Positions 24,016-36,480 of a stretch of DNA of 64,000 nt are shown here, in pieces (positions within the stretch are counted from its first letter, which is position 1; the number at the start of each line of letters is the position of its first letter). Origin of the DNA: Balaenoptera acutorostrata (lineage: Eukaryota; Chordata; Mammalia; Artiodactyla; Balaenopteridae). The notes beneath the pieces were generated by a model. The model saw only the letters and a list, made by a program, of their open reading frames with translations, did no database searches and was not told the DNA's origin. The stretch lies in contig NC_080078.1 of the NCBI RefSeq assembly GCF_949987535.1, positions 53,222,207 through 53,286,206 of the forward strand, given 5' to 3'. The translations under genes and the position numbers were made by a program.

Positions 24016-24276
24016 TAGCATAATAACTCTTACTCCACTCTATATTCTGGGCCCATTCCTTGGGAACTTTTGGATTCCTTATAAAGAGATTTGAAATGTA
24101 TGAAGCAGGGAATTAAAAGTTGTTTTAGTGAAATGACCAGGTACTTTTAAAACAACCCACCCACTGCTATTCATCAAAATATTAACAGCCAGGTAGGTTT
24201 TATATTTAATGATATTCAGCCAATTGGCACAACCTACACATCTTCAAATTACCTCTGTACACAGAGATACACCATC

Positions 24277-24609
24277 AATCTATCAGGCAGGTGGGGGCTT
24301 CCCTGGTGGCGCAGTGGTTGAGAGTCTGCCTGCCAATGCAAGGGACACGGTTCTAGCACTGCTGGGAAGATCCCACATGCCGCGGAGCAAGTAGGCCCAT
24401 GAGCCACAACTACTGAGCCGGCACGTATGGAGCCTGTGCTCCGCAGCAAGAGAAACCGCGATAGTGAGAGGCCCGCGCATCGCGATGAAGAGTGGCCCCC
24501 GCTTGCCGCAACTAGAGAAAGCCCTCGCACAGAAACGAAGACCCAACATAGCCAAAAATAAATAATAAATAAATAATTAAAAAAAATTTTTTTAAATCTA
24601 TCAGGCAGG
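24277..24609 (+). mobile_element. CHR-type SINE with 15-bp target-site duplication
   Basis: Body 24292-24594, starting 'gggggcttccctggtggcgc' and ending in AAATAA-type repeats and an A/T-rich tail. The identical 15-bp duplication AATCTATCAGGCAGG lies at 24277-24291 and 24595-24609. The B-box is degenerate (GGTTCTAGCAC), so Pol III competence is doubtful. Antisense open frames of about 90 codons over this element are the usual spurious SINE readings. Confidence 0.95.
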
Positions 24610-24764
24610 CAAGCAGTTTTGCAACTTAAAAAAAAAAAAAGTTTAGTGTTTGATTTGGAAGTCAGATTCCAAATGTATTATCTTCTAAAACCAACTGAGT
24701 AGTTGGTAGAAACTGTAGTGGTTTGTCTATGTCAAACCTGTACTGCCAGTCCCTAAGACAAGGC

Positions 24765-25100
24765 TTTGCATCATTTAGCTACTGCTGCATAACAACCCAC
24801 TCCAAAATTCAGTATCTTAAAGTAATAAACACTTATTATTGCTCACAGGTCTCCAAGTCCGCTGAGTGTACTTGTAGCCTTGCCTTTGCAGGTAGTTATA
24901 GATCAAGGAGGCAGCTCTGTTGATCTTGGCCAGGCTCTCTCACATATTTGGGAGTTACCTGGCTGAAGGCTAGTCTAGGATGGCCTCAGCTAGTACAAAT
25001 TGGCTCTTTTCCATGTGATCTCTCTTCTTCCAGCAAGCTAGCCTGGGCTTGTTCACATGATAGTGTCAGGGTTTCATGAGAGATAGAGGACACTGCACTA
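24765..25100. repeat. Old dispersed repeat, family not named
   Basis: 'agctactgctgcataacaac' followed by 'ccactccaaaattcagtatc' and 'aaacacttattattgctcac' is the recognisable opening of a common ancient repeat. Relatives appear at 12590-12990 and 27665-27900. Confidence 0.55.
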
Positions 25101-27660
25101 AGGATACTGAGTAGTTTTTTTGATCATAAAACACAGTAACAGCAAATTAGAAGAAAAAGAAACAAAAAGAAAACAACATTAACTCTCAAAATATTGATTT
25201 CTTTATGAAAAAGAGAAACAGTGACATGTAGCCTTTAATGCTCCTGGTTTCTGTTTTCCAATTTCATTCAAAATGTAATCCATCTCTCCTCATTTCTGGA
25301 GTAACTACCAGAGTAGAATCCTTGCTAATATTGTCATCATCACCACCATCATTAATTATTTACTTTTTGTAAGGAGCCACTAGCAAACACTCTCTCTGGA
25401 TAAATATATTCCATCTGCCACGGAGTTCTCTATCCTTGTTACCATGGAGTTCCTGACGATACAAGTCCTTTACACCGGGCTGATTTAGCAGCAGGTGTTA
25501 GCTAAAACAGCTGATTGGTGTACCTAGATAAGGAGGTAATAGAACATTTTTATACTGTGGTCTACTGGGAGAGGCAAGAATTTCTACTAGAGTAACACTC
25601 TGGCCTCTCTCCATCCCCTTACCCCTTACCCTGCAGGGAGCAACTAATAGGTGAGGTCCGAAGAAGCTGAGCATGCTTGCCTCAGGTCCTGCTCTGTGGG
25701 ATCAGCTTGCCAGCAAAGAGCATGCATTCCCATCTGTTCTTTATGTAAGTTTTTCAGTAACATGCCCCCATGGGGAGGATGGTATTTTCCCAAGTACCTG
25801 TAACTCATATGTAAGTTCCAAAGGAGCCATATTGGATAGCAGATAGAAGGTACTTTCTTGAACTAGCCTTTTTCAATCATAAAAGTTATTCTTTGATCTC
25901 TGACTGATGCCTACATCTATCAGTTGGCTGCATATTTCGATGGGTAAAAGGATGGGTGCTAGACATTTGCTTCCTTAAATCTGCACATGAATTTCCCTTA
26001 GAAGAAGTTTTTCTAATGTTGAGATAACTTTCTCAGGTTCAACTTCTATACACTGCCCTTCAGTTAGACCATAGAATGGCTGGATTCCATAATTTATACC
26101 ACCTACATGGCTAACCCCATGTCCCGTGTATGAAACGCACAAACCATGGACTTCATTAGGAGTGCCACAAATGGGTCAGGTGTGACAATTTTTAGGCTAA
26201 ATACCTCTGTAGGGTTCATGATTTGAGAGTCCAGGATCCTTAAAGGGAGAAGTTTTATCTTCTTTAATCTGAAATGCAATTCCCTCATACACTTATTCAA
26301 CAAATAATGCATGCTGCACACATAACAACAACTCTGCATCTGCTGCCCTATACTCTTGCTGCAAGGGATGCCCATTAGACACATTTCTAAATTATGAGAC
26401 CTAAACAAACTTCTGCTGTGCAACTTCTGGAAAGACTCTTGCTTTCATAGGAAAATAGTATAAACCTTGCTGGTATTTCTTTTTTTTTCCTTTTCCTGAA
26501 TTAACTGTAGACCCGGAAGCACAGCAGCTATTTTGCACCCATGAAGATAAAAGTAATAATAAGGGTGAAATGAAATCAATCATGAACTAAGCATGTTGAA
26601 GCAGGAAGATAGAAAGAGCCAAAATTCCTGTTGGCAACTGAAATGATAGGAATCAAAGCCACCAAGTGCATTCCTCCAGATTCCTTTTCAGTCTGTGGGG
26701 GTAATAAATCTTACTTATTAAGGCTCTGCTAGTCAGGTTTTTGTCACTTGCAGTCAAATGCTTTCCTAATATATGATACACAACAGTGGGTAAGATATAC
26801 TTCCTACTCTGAAGCTGTTCATAGTCTAGAGTGACCTCAATATAGGTGAAAAGCCTTATTATAAAAGGTAAATACAGGAAGGCTGCAAATAGAAAATGGG
26901 CCACTAATTTAGTCTAGGATGGACTTTTTGGAATAGTTAAATCCAAGATAAAAAAGGAGTTAGGTACAAGGTTAAGTGGACTAGAGCAAAAGTAGAAACA
27001 ATAGCAACAAGACAGTAGTTAGAAGATGGGAAAGGAGTAAAGCCAAATGAGGATAGAGAGAGAGCCAAGGGCAAGATATGAGTCAAATCAAACCTCCCCC
27101 AACCCACACTGCGGCTAAAATATCACTTATTCTATGCTGAGTGGCAGAAGAGTATTGCAGCCATGATGCATTATAGACAAGAGATTATGTTCAGTCATTT
27201 ATTTCCTACTGGTCTCCTTTTTGTCAAGAAATACATCTCCTTACACGTACTAAAAAATTCTGGGATGATTCAAGATACAAATCTCATAAGCTTTCCTTAA
27301 TCTTAGCTGTGGGTAATCCAGAAACCAAGCTTTATCTCAGATGCTTAACAATAAATATTCTATTCAATATTCTCTTTTAAAAACATGTTTTGGACTCAAA
27401 TTTGTGCTCTATTTTCCTTGAAATTCTCCAAACTCTTTATGTTTTCATGGTCCATTTTCCCTTTTACCTTTGGTGATAGCTGAGTGAATCAGGGGACTTG
27501 TGGAAGGTACTGGTAACTGGGCATTCTTACTTGAAGGGGAGAAGGAGGAAGCTCAGAGTGGCCTGGTGAGCTAAGCCACGCAACCCTCAGGCTAGGGGTG
27601 TCTGGAATGATCTCCTCGGCTTGATGATTCACTTTCCAGGAGTCATCATTTCATTGACTG
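25101..27660. other. Unrecognised DNA
   Basis: No gene or confident repeat family. Open frames up to 106 codons (26103-26423, minus) lack splice context and motifs. Confidence 0.35.
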
Positions 27661-27664
27661 CAAG

Positions 27665-27905
27665 CGTTATCTTCTACCTGACCATGATTGCTTAACAAAC
27701 CTCCCCAAATCTTAGTGGCTTAAAACAACCACTACTTATTTAGCTCACTATAGAAGATCAGTTCTTGGCTCAAGTCTGGCTTATCTTTGTTGGCCTTGCT
27801 CACACATTTATGGATAGCAAGTGGGCTGGGACTGGCTGCGTTTCTGATGTTCGTGGTTGTTACAGCTGGACCACTTGGGTCTCATCCTCCAAGCTGGATT
27901 ACACG
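27665..27905. repeat. Old dispersed repeat, third relative
   Basis: 'taacaaacctccccaaatct' then 'tagtggcttaaaacaaccac' matches the same ancient family as 24765-25100. Confidence 0.55.
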
Positions 27906-28104
27906 GTGTCCCATGTTCCAAAGCAACAAATGAATAAGCACTGATGAGTAAACATGTTATAAGTCTCTGCTTACGTTATTTTTGCTACCTGTCCAAGGTC
28001 ATATTCCTCCTCTTAATGGGAGGAGCAAGGAACGACAAAGGCACATTACAAAGGATACAGATACCTGTAGGGATATAATTTGTGGCCATTTTTGGCAACC
28101 AGAC

Positions 28105-28228
28105 CACTACAGCTGCACATTAAAATCAACTAGGGATATGCCTGATGCCTGGATAGAACATCAAACCGATTACATCAGAATTTCTGCGAGTAGGACGTGG
28201 TATCAGTGTTTACTTTTTTAATTTTTAA
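28105..28228. mobile_element. MER5A-like fragment
   Basis: 'cagctgcacattaaaatcaa' followed by 'ctagggatatgcctgatgcc' and 'gattacatcagaatttctgc' follows MER5A order. Truncated at its left end. Confidence 0.55.
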
Positions 28229-28304
28229 TTTTTATTTTTTGCCAATGGTCTAGAGCTCTATCTCCAGCTCTGGGACACCAGTTTATAGAAGAGTTAGGCC
28301 TCCG

Positions 28305-29091
28305 GAGAAACTTTATTTGTTTATTTTTCAGTAGGGATACAAGATTTTTATTTTTATTTATTTATTTTTAAAAATTGAAGCATAGTTGATTTACCATGTT
28401 GTGTTAGTTTCAGGTGTACAGCACAGTGATTCAGTTTTATACATATTTTTTTCAGATTCTTTCCTCTTATAGTTTATTACAAAATACTGAGTATAGTTCC
28501 CTGTGCTATATAGTAGGTCCTTGTTGGTTATCTATTTTATATATAGGAGTATATATATGTTAATCCCAAACTCCTAATTTATCCATCCCCCCCATCTCCT
28601 TTGGTAACCATAAGTTTGTTTTCTATGTCTGTGGATCTATTTCTGTTTTGTAAGTATGTCCATTTGTATCATTGTTTTAGATTCCACATATAAGCAATAT
28701 CATATGGTATTTGTCTTTGACTTACTTCACTTAATATGATAATCTCTAGGTCCATCCATGTTGCTTCAAATGGCATTATTTCATTCTTTTTTATGGCTGA
28801 GTAGTATTCCATTGTATATATGTACCACATCTTCTTTATCCATTCATCTGTAGATGGACTTTTAGGTTGTCTCCATCTCTTGGCTATTGCAAATAGTGCT
28901 GCTATGAATATAGGGGTGCATGTATCTTTTTGAATCATAGTTTTGTCAAGATATATGCCCAGGAGTGGAATTGTAGGATCATATGGTAGCTCTATTTTTA
29001 GTTTCTTAAGGAACCTCCATACTGTTTTCCATAATGGCTGTACCAATTTGCGTTCCTACCAACAGTGTAGGAGGGCTCCTTTGAGAAACTT
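28305..29091 (-). pseudogene. 5'-truncated LINE-1 with intact ORF2 C-terminal frame, antisense
   Basis: The element spans about 28314-29082. The minus strand carries a 125-codon open stretch (28669-29046) that reads as the C-terminus of L1 ORF2p: [20 protein letters not shown] near its start and [20 protein letters not shown] in its middle. The plus strand left part is the antisense 3'-UTR, starting with a T-rich tail. A 9-bp match GAGAAACTT at 28305-28313 and 29083-29091 may be the target duplication. The endonuclease and polymerase parts are missing, so it is a dead copy. It is the best preserved L1 reading in the window. Confidence 0.9.
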
Positions 29092-29211
29092 ACTTTATAG
29101 TTAGTAAACTTTTCAATAGTTCAGAACTTTTTAATATGCAAACACTATTTTGGTCCAGCTAACTTGACAGGCCAATCCAGTAAAAACAGTTAAAATTGGT
29201 CTCCGTAGCTC

Positions 29212-29400
29212 AGACATCCTCAAACTTTAGTGTGTATCAGAATCACATGGAGGGCTTGTTAAAACACAGATTGCTGAACCCCATCCCCAGAGATTCTGAA
29301 TAAATAGGTCTGGGGTGGGGCCCAAGAATATGCCTTGGAAGTTCTCAGGTGCTGCTGCTGCTGCTAATCGGACAGGACATTTTGAGAAACCATACGTTTA
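29212..29400 (+). mobile_element. MER5A-like hAT-Charlie element
   Basis: Order: 'atcctcaaactttagtgtgt', 'agaatcacatggagggcttg', 'accccatccccagagattct', 'ggtctggggtggggcccaag' and 'ttgagaaacca'. A short (CTG)n run at 29351-29365 lies inside. Confidence 0.8.
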
Positions 29401-30424
29401 GACATGGACTTAGCCAAACACAGCATCTAACCAGCAAGGCCTCATTGCCCTCTAAAAGGGCTGTGGTTATCACCGTGAGCCGAAGCAACTTTTGCAGTAG
29501 TTCTCACAATCTTTTACTCCAGGGCATTTAGATACAGCCAGAGAGTAAGTCATCCTGCCACAGGGGAAGGGTCCTCTGCTGGGACAAAAGACTGTTCCAA
29601 TTGCCTGAGACTTTTCATGGACCTCTCCAGGGCACTCACTTGACTAACAATCCTTTTCTATGTCTTCCCTTCCAGCTCTCTATTAAATGATGAGAAAAGA
29701 TGAGGATTTGGAGCAGCTGCAGCAAAGCAGCGTGAGACCTCCAGTCCCAACAATGAAAGTCTGAGACTTTACAGTTAACTCACTCATCCAGTGAACAGTT
29801 TTCAATCAGAACCCACAAAAGGTCTCAGATGAATCCCTGGGGAGTCTATGAACCGCACCCTCTACCAACAGAGAATTAGTATAATAATAACAGAAAAACC
29901 ACTCGCTCTTTCCAAGATAAGAGCCAATGCTTTTTAAGTGCAGTATTTGCAGCTCATGCCTCGAGCACAAGGAACAAAACACTCTGGCTTATCCTGATAA
30001 TTGCAATGGAGAGTGAAGGGGCTCTTATCAGCACTGGCCAGAAAATGATTTTCTATTCTTTAATGTAATCACCCATCTAGGTATAAAATACACACTCTGT
30101 CTAAGTATTCCCACCCAGTTCTAGGCTAACCCAACTTCAAGAGTTTGTTGGTCACACAATCCACTCTCTATAGGAATCTGCAAAGTGAGAAGGCTGGTTT
30201 TATATAACATATAAGCCATTGTTTGATACTCACAGTGACATTACCAGCTGTGCCAGAGCTCAACATTTAATTCTAACCCCAATCTAACCAATGCTCAGCC
30301 TGGGCCCCCGAAGTGGTGCCCATCTACCCTTGGCCCCCTGCAATCATTTTTTATGCTTGGGGCTCCTGCTTTTCCTTATCCCATGTGCCCCTGAATCTCC
30401 TGGGTTTTTTTCTCTCTGTGATCA
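29401..30424. other. Unrecognised DNA
   Basis: No repeat family or gene recognised with confidence. Confidence 0.35.
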
Positions 30425-30520
30425 GTCAGGACACACTTTCTCCTAAATTCCTTCTTTTTTAAAAATTGGAATATGGTTAATTTACAATGTTGTGTTAGTT
30501 TCAAGTGTACAGCAAAGTGA

Positions 30521-30581
<61 letters not shown>

Positions 30582-31466
30582 TTTTTCAGATTCTTTTCCA
30601 TTATAGGTTATTACAAGATATTGAGTATAGTTCCTTGTGCTATACAGTAGGTCCTTGTTGCTTACCTATTTTATATATAGTAGTGTGTAAGTGTTAATTC
30701 CAAATTCTTAATTTATTTCTCCCCCTCCCCCCTGCTATCCCCTTTGGTAACCATACATTTTTTTTTCTGTGTCTCTGAGCCTATTTCTCTTTTGTAAATA
30801 AGTTCATTTGTATTATTTTTTAAGATTCCATATATAAGTGATATATTTGTCTTTCTTCTTCACTTAATATGATAATCTCTAGGTCCATGCATGTTGCTGC
30901 AAATGGCATTATTTTATTCTTTTTTATGGCTGAATAATATTCTATTGTATATGTATATCACCACTTCTTTATTCATTCATCTGTTGATGGACATTTAGGT
31001 TGCTTCCATGTCCTGGCTATTGTAAATAGTGCTGTTATGAACATTGGGGTGCATGTATCTTTTCGAATTAGAACTTTCTCCAGATATATGGCCAGGAGTG
31101 GTATTGCAGGATCATATGGCAACTCTATTTTTAGTTTTTTAAGGAGCCTCTATGTTGTTCTCCACAGTGGCTCCACCAATTTATTTTCCCACCAATAGTG
31201 TAGGAAGATTCTTTTTTCTCCACATCCTCTCCAGAATTTATTAATCGTAGACTTTTCATAATGGCCATTCTGACTGGTGTGAGGTGATACCTCATTGTAG
31301 TTTTGATTTGCATTTCTTTAATAATTAGTGATACTGAGCATCTTTTCATGTGCCTGTTGGCCATCTATCTGTCTTCTTTGGAGAAATGTCTGTTTAGGTC
31401 TTCTACCCATTTTTTGATTGGATTTTTTTTTTGTTTTTTTTTTGTCAGGACACACTTTCTCCTAAA
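30425..31466 (-). pseudogene. 5'-truncated LINE-1 with long target-site duplication, antisense
   Basis: The body spans about 30461-31443. The identical 23-bp flank beginning GTCAGGACACACTTTCTCCT lies at 30425-30447 and 31444-31466. The similarity continues with a few mismatches for another dozen bases. The antisense 3'-UTR is interrupted by a (TA)n tract at about 30524-30579. The minus strand then reads ORF2p C-terminal phrases such as [20 protein letters not shown] and [18 protein letters not shown] in 31131-31364, with frameshifts separating this from the terminal phrases. It is a dead copy. Confidence 0.92.
30524..30579. repeat. (TA)n microsatellite
   Basis: Roughly 28 dinucleotide units, uninterrupted, within the 3'-UTR of the minus-strand L1. 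Likely length-polymorphic. Confidence 0.95.
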
Positions 31467-31679
31467 CTCTTTCTTTTTTGAGACTAAATCCCGATAGCAG
31501 AGATTGTGCCTCAATTAATATGGCTATTTCAGTTTTACCATGAGCTCTCTCTCCTTCCATGTGCATATAGGAATGCCCCAGGGGCACCAGTTCAAGTGCA
31601 TACTCGTGTAATGAGAATTATTATTAGGGAACAATAAATTCTTAGTGGTCATCACTACCTATATTGAATTAATTTGTTT

Positions 31680-31800
31680 AGTCTAAGAGTTAGAGATTAT
31701 TATTTCCATTTTATAGATGAGGAAACTGAAGCACAGAGAGACTCCTTGTTTTCCTGATTTCCTGCTTACATTAACCGCTAAACCTAGGCCCGCTGCCTTT
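31680..31800 (-). mobile_element. MIR SINE, antisense
   Basis: 'ttatttccattttatagatg' followed by 'aggaaactgaagcacagaga' is the diagnostic antisense MIR core. Confidence 0.8.
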
Positions 31801-33029
31801 TTCTATATTCAGGACCTGTTGAGTATAGATTATGATCTCACACTCTTCCTCAATTAAGGAAACTTTCCTCTCTAGGTCCCTTGTGGATGTCATAATGGAA
31901 TGGTGGTGTGGGTAATGGAAAGCTGGCAACAAGCTCAGTTAGAAGATGAGCTATTTATTTAAAGGCAAAGAATATGGAAACCGATGGAGATGGCGACCCA
32001 GACTTCCACAATCCCCAAGTCTGCATAAATATTTTCAGCTGCTGCTCCAGTTCCCAGTTAGGGAGGGTTCCACCAGGACTCAGAAGTTTACCTTTGCTCT
32101 TCCACCCAGCATTTTTATATATTCCTGCATTCTTCCTTTGGCTATCCCACCTGCTTTTTTTCTGGAGACTGTTTACCAGCTGTAGTAAATGGGACAAAAT
32201 ACATCAACTCATTCCCAAGTATTTAAGGTTTGGGCAGAAGAAGGAAAGATAAAATTTCCCGGCACAGCACCCTCAGCAAGGCCAGGCTTAGCCTCCTTTA
32301 ATTTTTTTTCCATTCCTGTAGCACTCTCCCACCATTCATCTTTCACACCAACTCTGTTTTTTTCCCTCTATAATAATCTCAAATACTTGCCTCTTTCTTA
32401 GTTGGGAAGTTTCAGTCTAGACAGAGTTTAAATTATTCTCTTCATGGTCACACTGGTTCACGTATATATTAGGAGGTGTGGTTAGATGCCAGAGATGGTA
32501 AAGGAGCAGAGTGGAGGGTGACAGGGATTAGACCACTTACGCCTTCTTACTGTCACCTCTAATCCCTGGTCTGATGCTACCAGAAACCTCATGGTGGTAT
32601 TTTCTTTAAAAAATGTCAGTCCAATAAAATGTGGGTAAACCCAGGAATTAAGCTAATTAATAATATTAACATTATTTACTGTACACACTGGATAAGTGGC
32701 TGTGGGTGAAATGACCACTTGTCCGGGGACTACAAAAACAAATTCGCTGTGGGTGGATAAATAAACAAACACGAGCCACATGAACATGTTTATCGCAAGC
32801 TGGTCAACTTGGAGCTATTTTGAGTTTCATAGGAACCACACTGCATAGAACAAAACATGGAGATTGAGAAAATTGTTTCAAATGGGTTTTCCAGTTCAAA
32901 ATTTAGTCAATTTCTCAAAAGAAAAAAATAGATTCAGTAATTTGGAAGATCTACCTTTACCATACCTTTCTTTCTAGGATTTCAAATTCCATATTTCTTC
33001 TTTGTCCAAAGCAAACTCAGAGGAAATCA
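31801..33029. other. Unrecognised DNA
   Basis: Several overlapping open frames of 70-92 codons on both strands at about 31946-32401 have no recognisable domain. No repeat family recognised. Confidence 0.35.
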
Positions 33030-34740
33030 ATTTGAATATTTGATTTAAAAATTTAGTAATCTTTTAAAATATGCTTAATATGATAATATTTGTTTATTAC
33101 CTGGATGTTTAGTTCATTTACATTTATTGTCATTACTGATGTATTTAAACTCACTATTCCAATTCATTTTGCCCTTTCTACTTGACCTATTTTAAAAATA
33201 TTGCTTTTATGTTCTCCTTTCTTATTTTCTTTTGAAATAATGTTCACCTAATTCTAACTTTTTTCTCTGTACTAATTTTCTCTTTCCTAAAAAAATAATT
33301 AGTATTCTTTTGTTTTAGAAAATACCCTGGGGCTTCCCTGGTGGCGCAGTGGTTGAGAGTCCGCCTGCCAATGCAGGGGACACGGGTTCGAGCCCTGGTC
33401 TGGGAAGATCCCACATGCCGCGGAGCAACTGGGCCCGTGAGCCACAATTGCTGAGCCTGCGCGTCTGGAGCCTGTGCTCCGCAACAAGAGAGGCCGCGAT
33501 AGTGAGAGGCCCGCGCACCGCGATGAAGAGTGGCCCCCGCTTGCCACAACTGGAGAAAGCCCTCACACAGAAACGAAGACCCAACACATCCAAAAATAAA
33601 TAAAGAAATAAATTTAAAAAAAAAAAATCTTAACTTTAAAAAAAAAAAAAAAAAAGAAAGAAAATACCCTTGAAACTTTAATATCACTGTTTAACCTAAT
33701 AATAGCCTAAAATGAGTATCAGTATATTTACCTGCCTCCTGAACAATACAATAATTTTAAGACACTTTAATCATCCACTCAAATTATATGTTTTGTTGTT
33801 CAGGATTTTGGGTCTATCTTGAATTCTGTGTGTTTTCTTATTATTTTGTGAATAATTGTTTGGCTTTTTGCATCTTTTATCCATTTTTCTGGCTGACAAT
33901 TCCTTCTCATAACTCAGCTCTATCTTTCTAGAATAATTTACATTCTTCCTAGAGCACATTCTTTAGAAGATCTTTAGAGGGGAATTGTCATGAGCAAACC
34001 CATTCATTTTGTGTATGTCTTTCTGTCTCTCTCAAGAAGTATGCCATGAATGATATAATGAAAATGTGTAGTTTAAAGTATAATATCAAAACAAACACCC
34101 ACCCAGGTTAAGCTTTCTCAGTTTCTGTTTGTCTGAAAATGTCTACATTTTGCCCTTGTTCTTGACAGATTTTTATTGAGTATATAATTCGAGGTTGACC
34201 AATATCTTCTCTCTCTGAATTTATCATCACACTTGTTTCTCTCGTCCATTATTTTTTAGAAGAAATTGGCTAAGTTTTATTCCTTTGTAAGTAATGTGTC
34301 TTTCCTTTCTGGTTGCTTTTAGATCTTTTCTTCTTTGCTTAGTAAAGTATGTCGAGGTGCTAAGAATTTATTGCACTTCATGAACTTTGATCAATTTTGG
34401 AAAATAATAGCCACTATCTCTCAGATATTGCCTCTCTCCTCACCCCCACATTCACTTGGTTTTCTCCATCTGAAACTGAGTAGATGTGTATTGGAAATTC
34501 TCACTCTACCGTCCACATCTCTTAACCTCTCTTTCATAATTTCCATCTTTTGCTCTATGAGTTGCATTTTAGATAATTTCTTCATATCTACCTGACTCCT
34601 CAATGTTTAATCCCTCCATTAGACCAGATTATTTTTCAAATCTTCCTGATAAACAGTCTCTTGTTCCATTGTCATTATTTCAGTATCCTTTTGGATTCTT
34701 AAAAATAATATTAAATTTTTCTTTCCTATTCCACATCAGT
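33030..34740 (-). mobile_element. Old LINE-1-like block, antisense, hosting a CHR SINE
   Basis: The plus strand has antisense L1-like phrases: 'catttattgtcattactgat' near 33122, 'tgtctgaaaatgtctacatt' near 34131, and 'tttttattgagtatataatt' near 34169. The later part, 'cactatctctcagatattgc' near 34412, also fits. The interior is interrupted by the CHR SINE at 33317-33670. There are no intact frames. Confidence 0.55.
33317..33670 (+). mobile_element. CHR-type SINE with 12-bp target-site duplication
   Basis: The body runs 33329-33658, from 'ggggcttccctggtggcgca' to an A-rich tail with two long A runs. It has an intact B-box (GGTTCGAGCCC). The identical 12-bp duplication AGAAAATACCCT lies at 33317-33328 and 33659-33670. 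Of the plus-strand CHR copies, this one and the 11187 copy keep the cleanest Pol III promoter. A 147-codon antisense frame over it is a typical spurious SINE reading. Confidence 0.95.
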
Positions 34741-35910
34741 TAATATAAACATCAGCTGTTTTTGTCAGTCTTATTCTGGTGACCTCTCATCCTGCTTGGT
34801 CCTTCATCCATCCATTAAAACCAAAGATCTAAGATTCTGCTCCATCCCATAAATTAAAGACCTCTTCACCTACAGTACAGATCTACCTGTTAACCTGAGC
34901 AGTGGCAGGGCAAGAAGCCAGAACAGAGAGAGAGTACAGATGGTCTCCTTAGATAGACCCTGTCTGGTGTCCCTGCCATGACTAAACTGGGGAATGCAAG
35001 AACAAGCAAGGGGACCAGCTGTGCCTGAGTTTAACCAGGTGGTTAAAGAGAAAATACAGATGAGGCTTTGGGGACACAGTAACTTGGCCCAATAAAGATC
35101 AGTATACGCCCAGTTGGATTAACCAACTCCCTCCTTTGGGGAGAAGCAAATGAGGGGGAGGGAGTATTGGCAGAAGTCCCCTCCTGAAAGTGGCCTGTAG
35201 AAGACACTTCCGGTTTCCCATGTCACAGTCTCTTGGCTCAGCTCTGATTCCGGCTGCAGCTGTTGTGGATGGTTTTGTGTGAGCTCAGCCACCTTGCTGA
35301 CAGCATTACATCTGAAACAAATCGTATCTTAAGCTCTTTGCTTTGGAGTCTTGTCTTAAGCCTCAGGAAGCTGCTCAGCCTTCCAGCAAATGGTAACACT
35401 CAACCCACAGGGAGGCACAGCTGGTGGAGAATCTGGCTGTTTCTTTGGGAAACCCCCAGTGATGGTGTTTTTTGGGTCTTTTCTCCTGAGCTGCTAATAT
35501 TCCCTAAAGACTATCTTCTGGTAGCTAAAGTGGGAAGAAGGCAAAGTTCTCCATATTGAATATGTGTTTATGTCATTTCCTGTTTTCAGCTGGGGAATCA
35601 GTCACAGTGATTACAAAAATCTTTCATGTCCTCAACAGTCTTTCAATACCCATCCATGGCCAGATCAGTTATTGAGCATTTTCTAGGTGGAAGTTACAGT
35701 ATTAGTCTTGGTGTTTTTGTGCAAAGCAGCCCGGATTTTGAATAGCTGGCTGTTTCTTTTGAGCTTAGTTCATCTACTGGAAAAATGCAACACCTTTATT
35801 ATAATCGTGGTGGAGGGAAGTTTAAATTAAACCCAGATATATGTGAAAATATCTTAGTAACATTTCTCTAGCATCAAAATTAATTATCAACTGTGCTTAT
35901 ATTTAAAAAC
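34741..35910. other. Unrecognised DNA
   Basis: No gene or repeat family recognised with confidence. A 98-codon plus-strand frame at 35263-35559 lacks support. Confidence 0.35.
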
Positions 35911-35911
35911 C

Positions 35912-36480
35912 TTTTTTTTATTTTGAAAAAATTCAAATGTTCAAGGAATAGTACAATGAACTTGCATATATCCTTCACTTAAATTCACCAATTAACTTTT
36001 TGCCACATTTGCTTTTCCTCTCTTTCTCTGTATCTTTCTGTTTCTCTGTCTCTGTCTCTCTTCTCTCTATATATATGTGTTTGTGTGTACTATGTATGTA
36101 TATATGCATATATACATATATATTTGATGAACCATTTGAGAGTAAGTTGCTGACATCACCTTTTTTCCTTAATACTTTTGCATGTATTTGCCCAGACAAG
36201 TGTATTCTCTTACATAACCACAGTACAATGATCAAAATCAGAAAATACAACATTGACACAATATTATTATCTAATGTAGAATACATATTCAAATTTTGTT
36301 AATTGCCTTGATGTGTTTAACAGCAATATTTTCCTCCATCCAGTGTCTATTATAGGATCAGGCATTTTATTCAATTGTTGTATCTTTTTAGTCTCTTTTA
36401 ATTTGGAAAACATCATCAACCTTTTTTTGTCTCTCGTGACATTGACATTTTTGTAGTGCACAGGCTAATTTTGTATATAA
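35912..36480 (-). mobile_element. Old LINE-1 fragment, antisense, with pyrimidine microsatellite
   Basis: 'gaatagtacaatgaacttgc', 'catatatccttcacttaaat', 'ttacataaccacagtacaat' and 'ccatccagtgtctattatag' follow the order of an old antisense L1 3' region. A second relative lies at 46325-46745. A TCTCTG/TATG-rich simple repeat at about 36018-36125 interrupts it. Confidence 0.65.

Noticed and set aside
28669..29046. Possible host gene for a reverse-transcriptase-like protein
   Set aside because: The reading is the C-terminal end of L1 ORF2p; the catalytic parts are missing and the copy is truncated.
33244..33687. 147-codon minus-strand open frame
   Set aside because: It is the antisense reading of the CHR SINE and its A-rich tail. 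Similar frames appear over the CHR copies at 24.3 and 59.0 kb.
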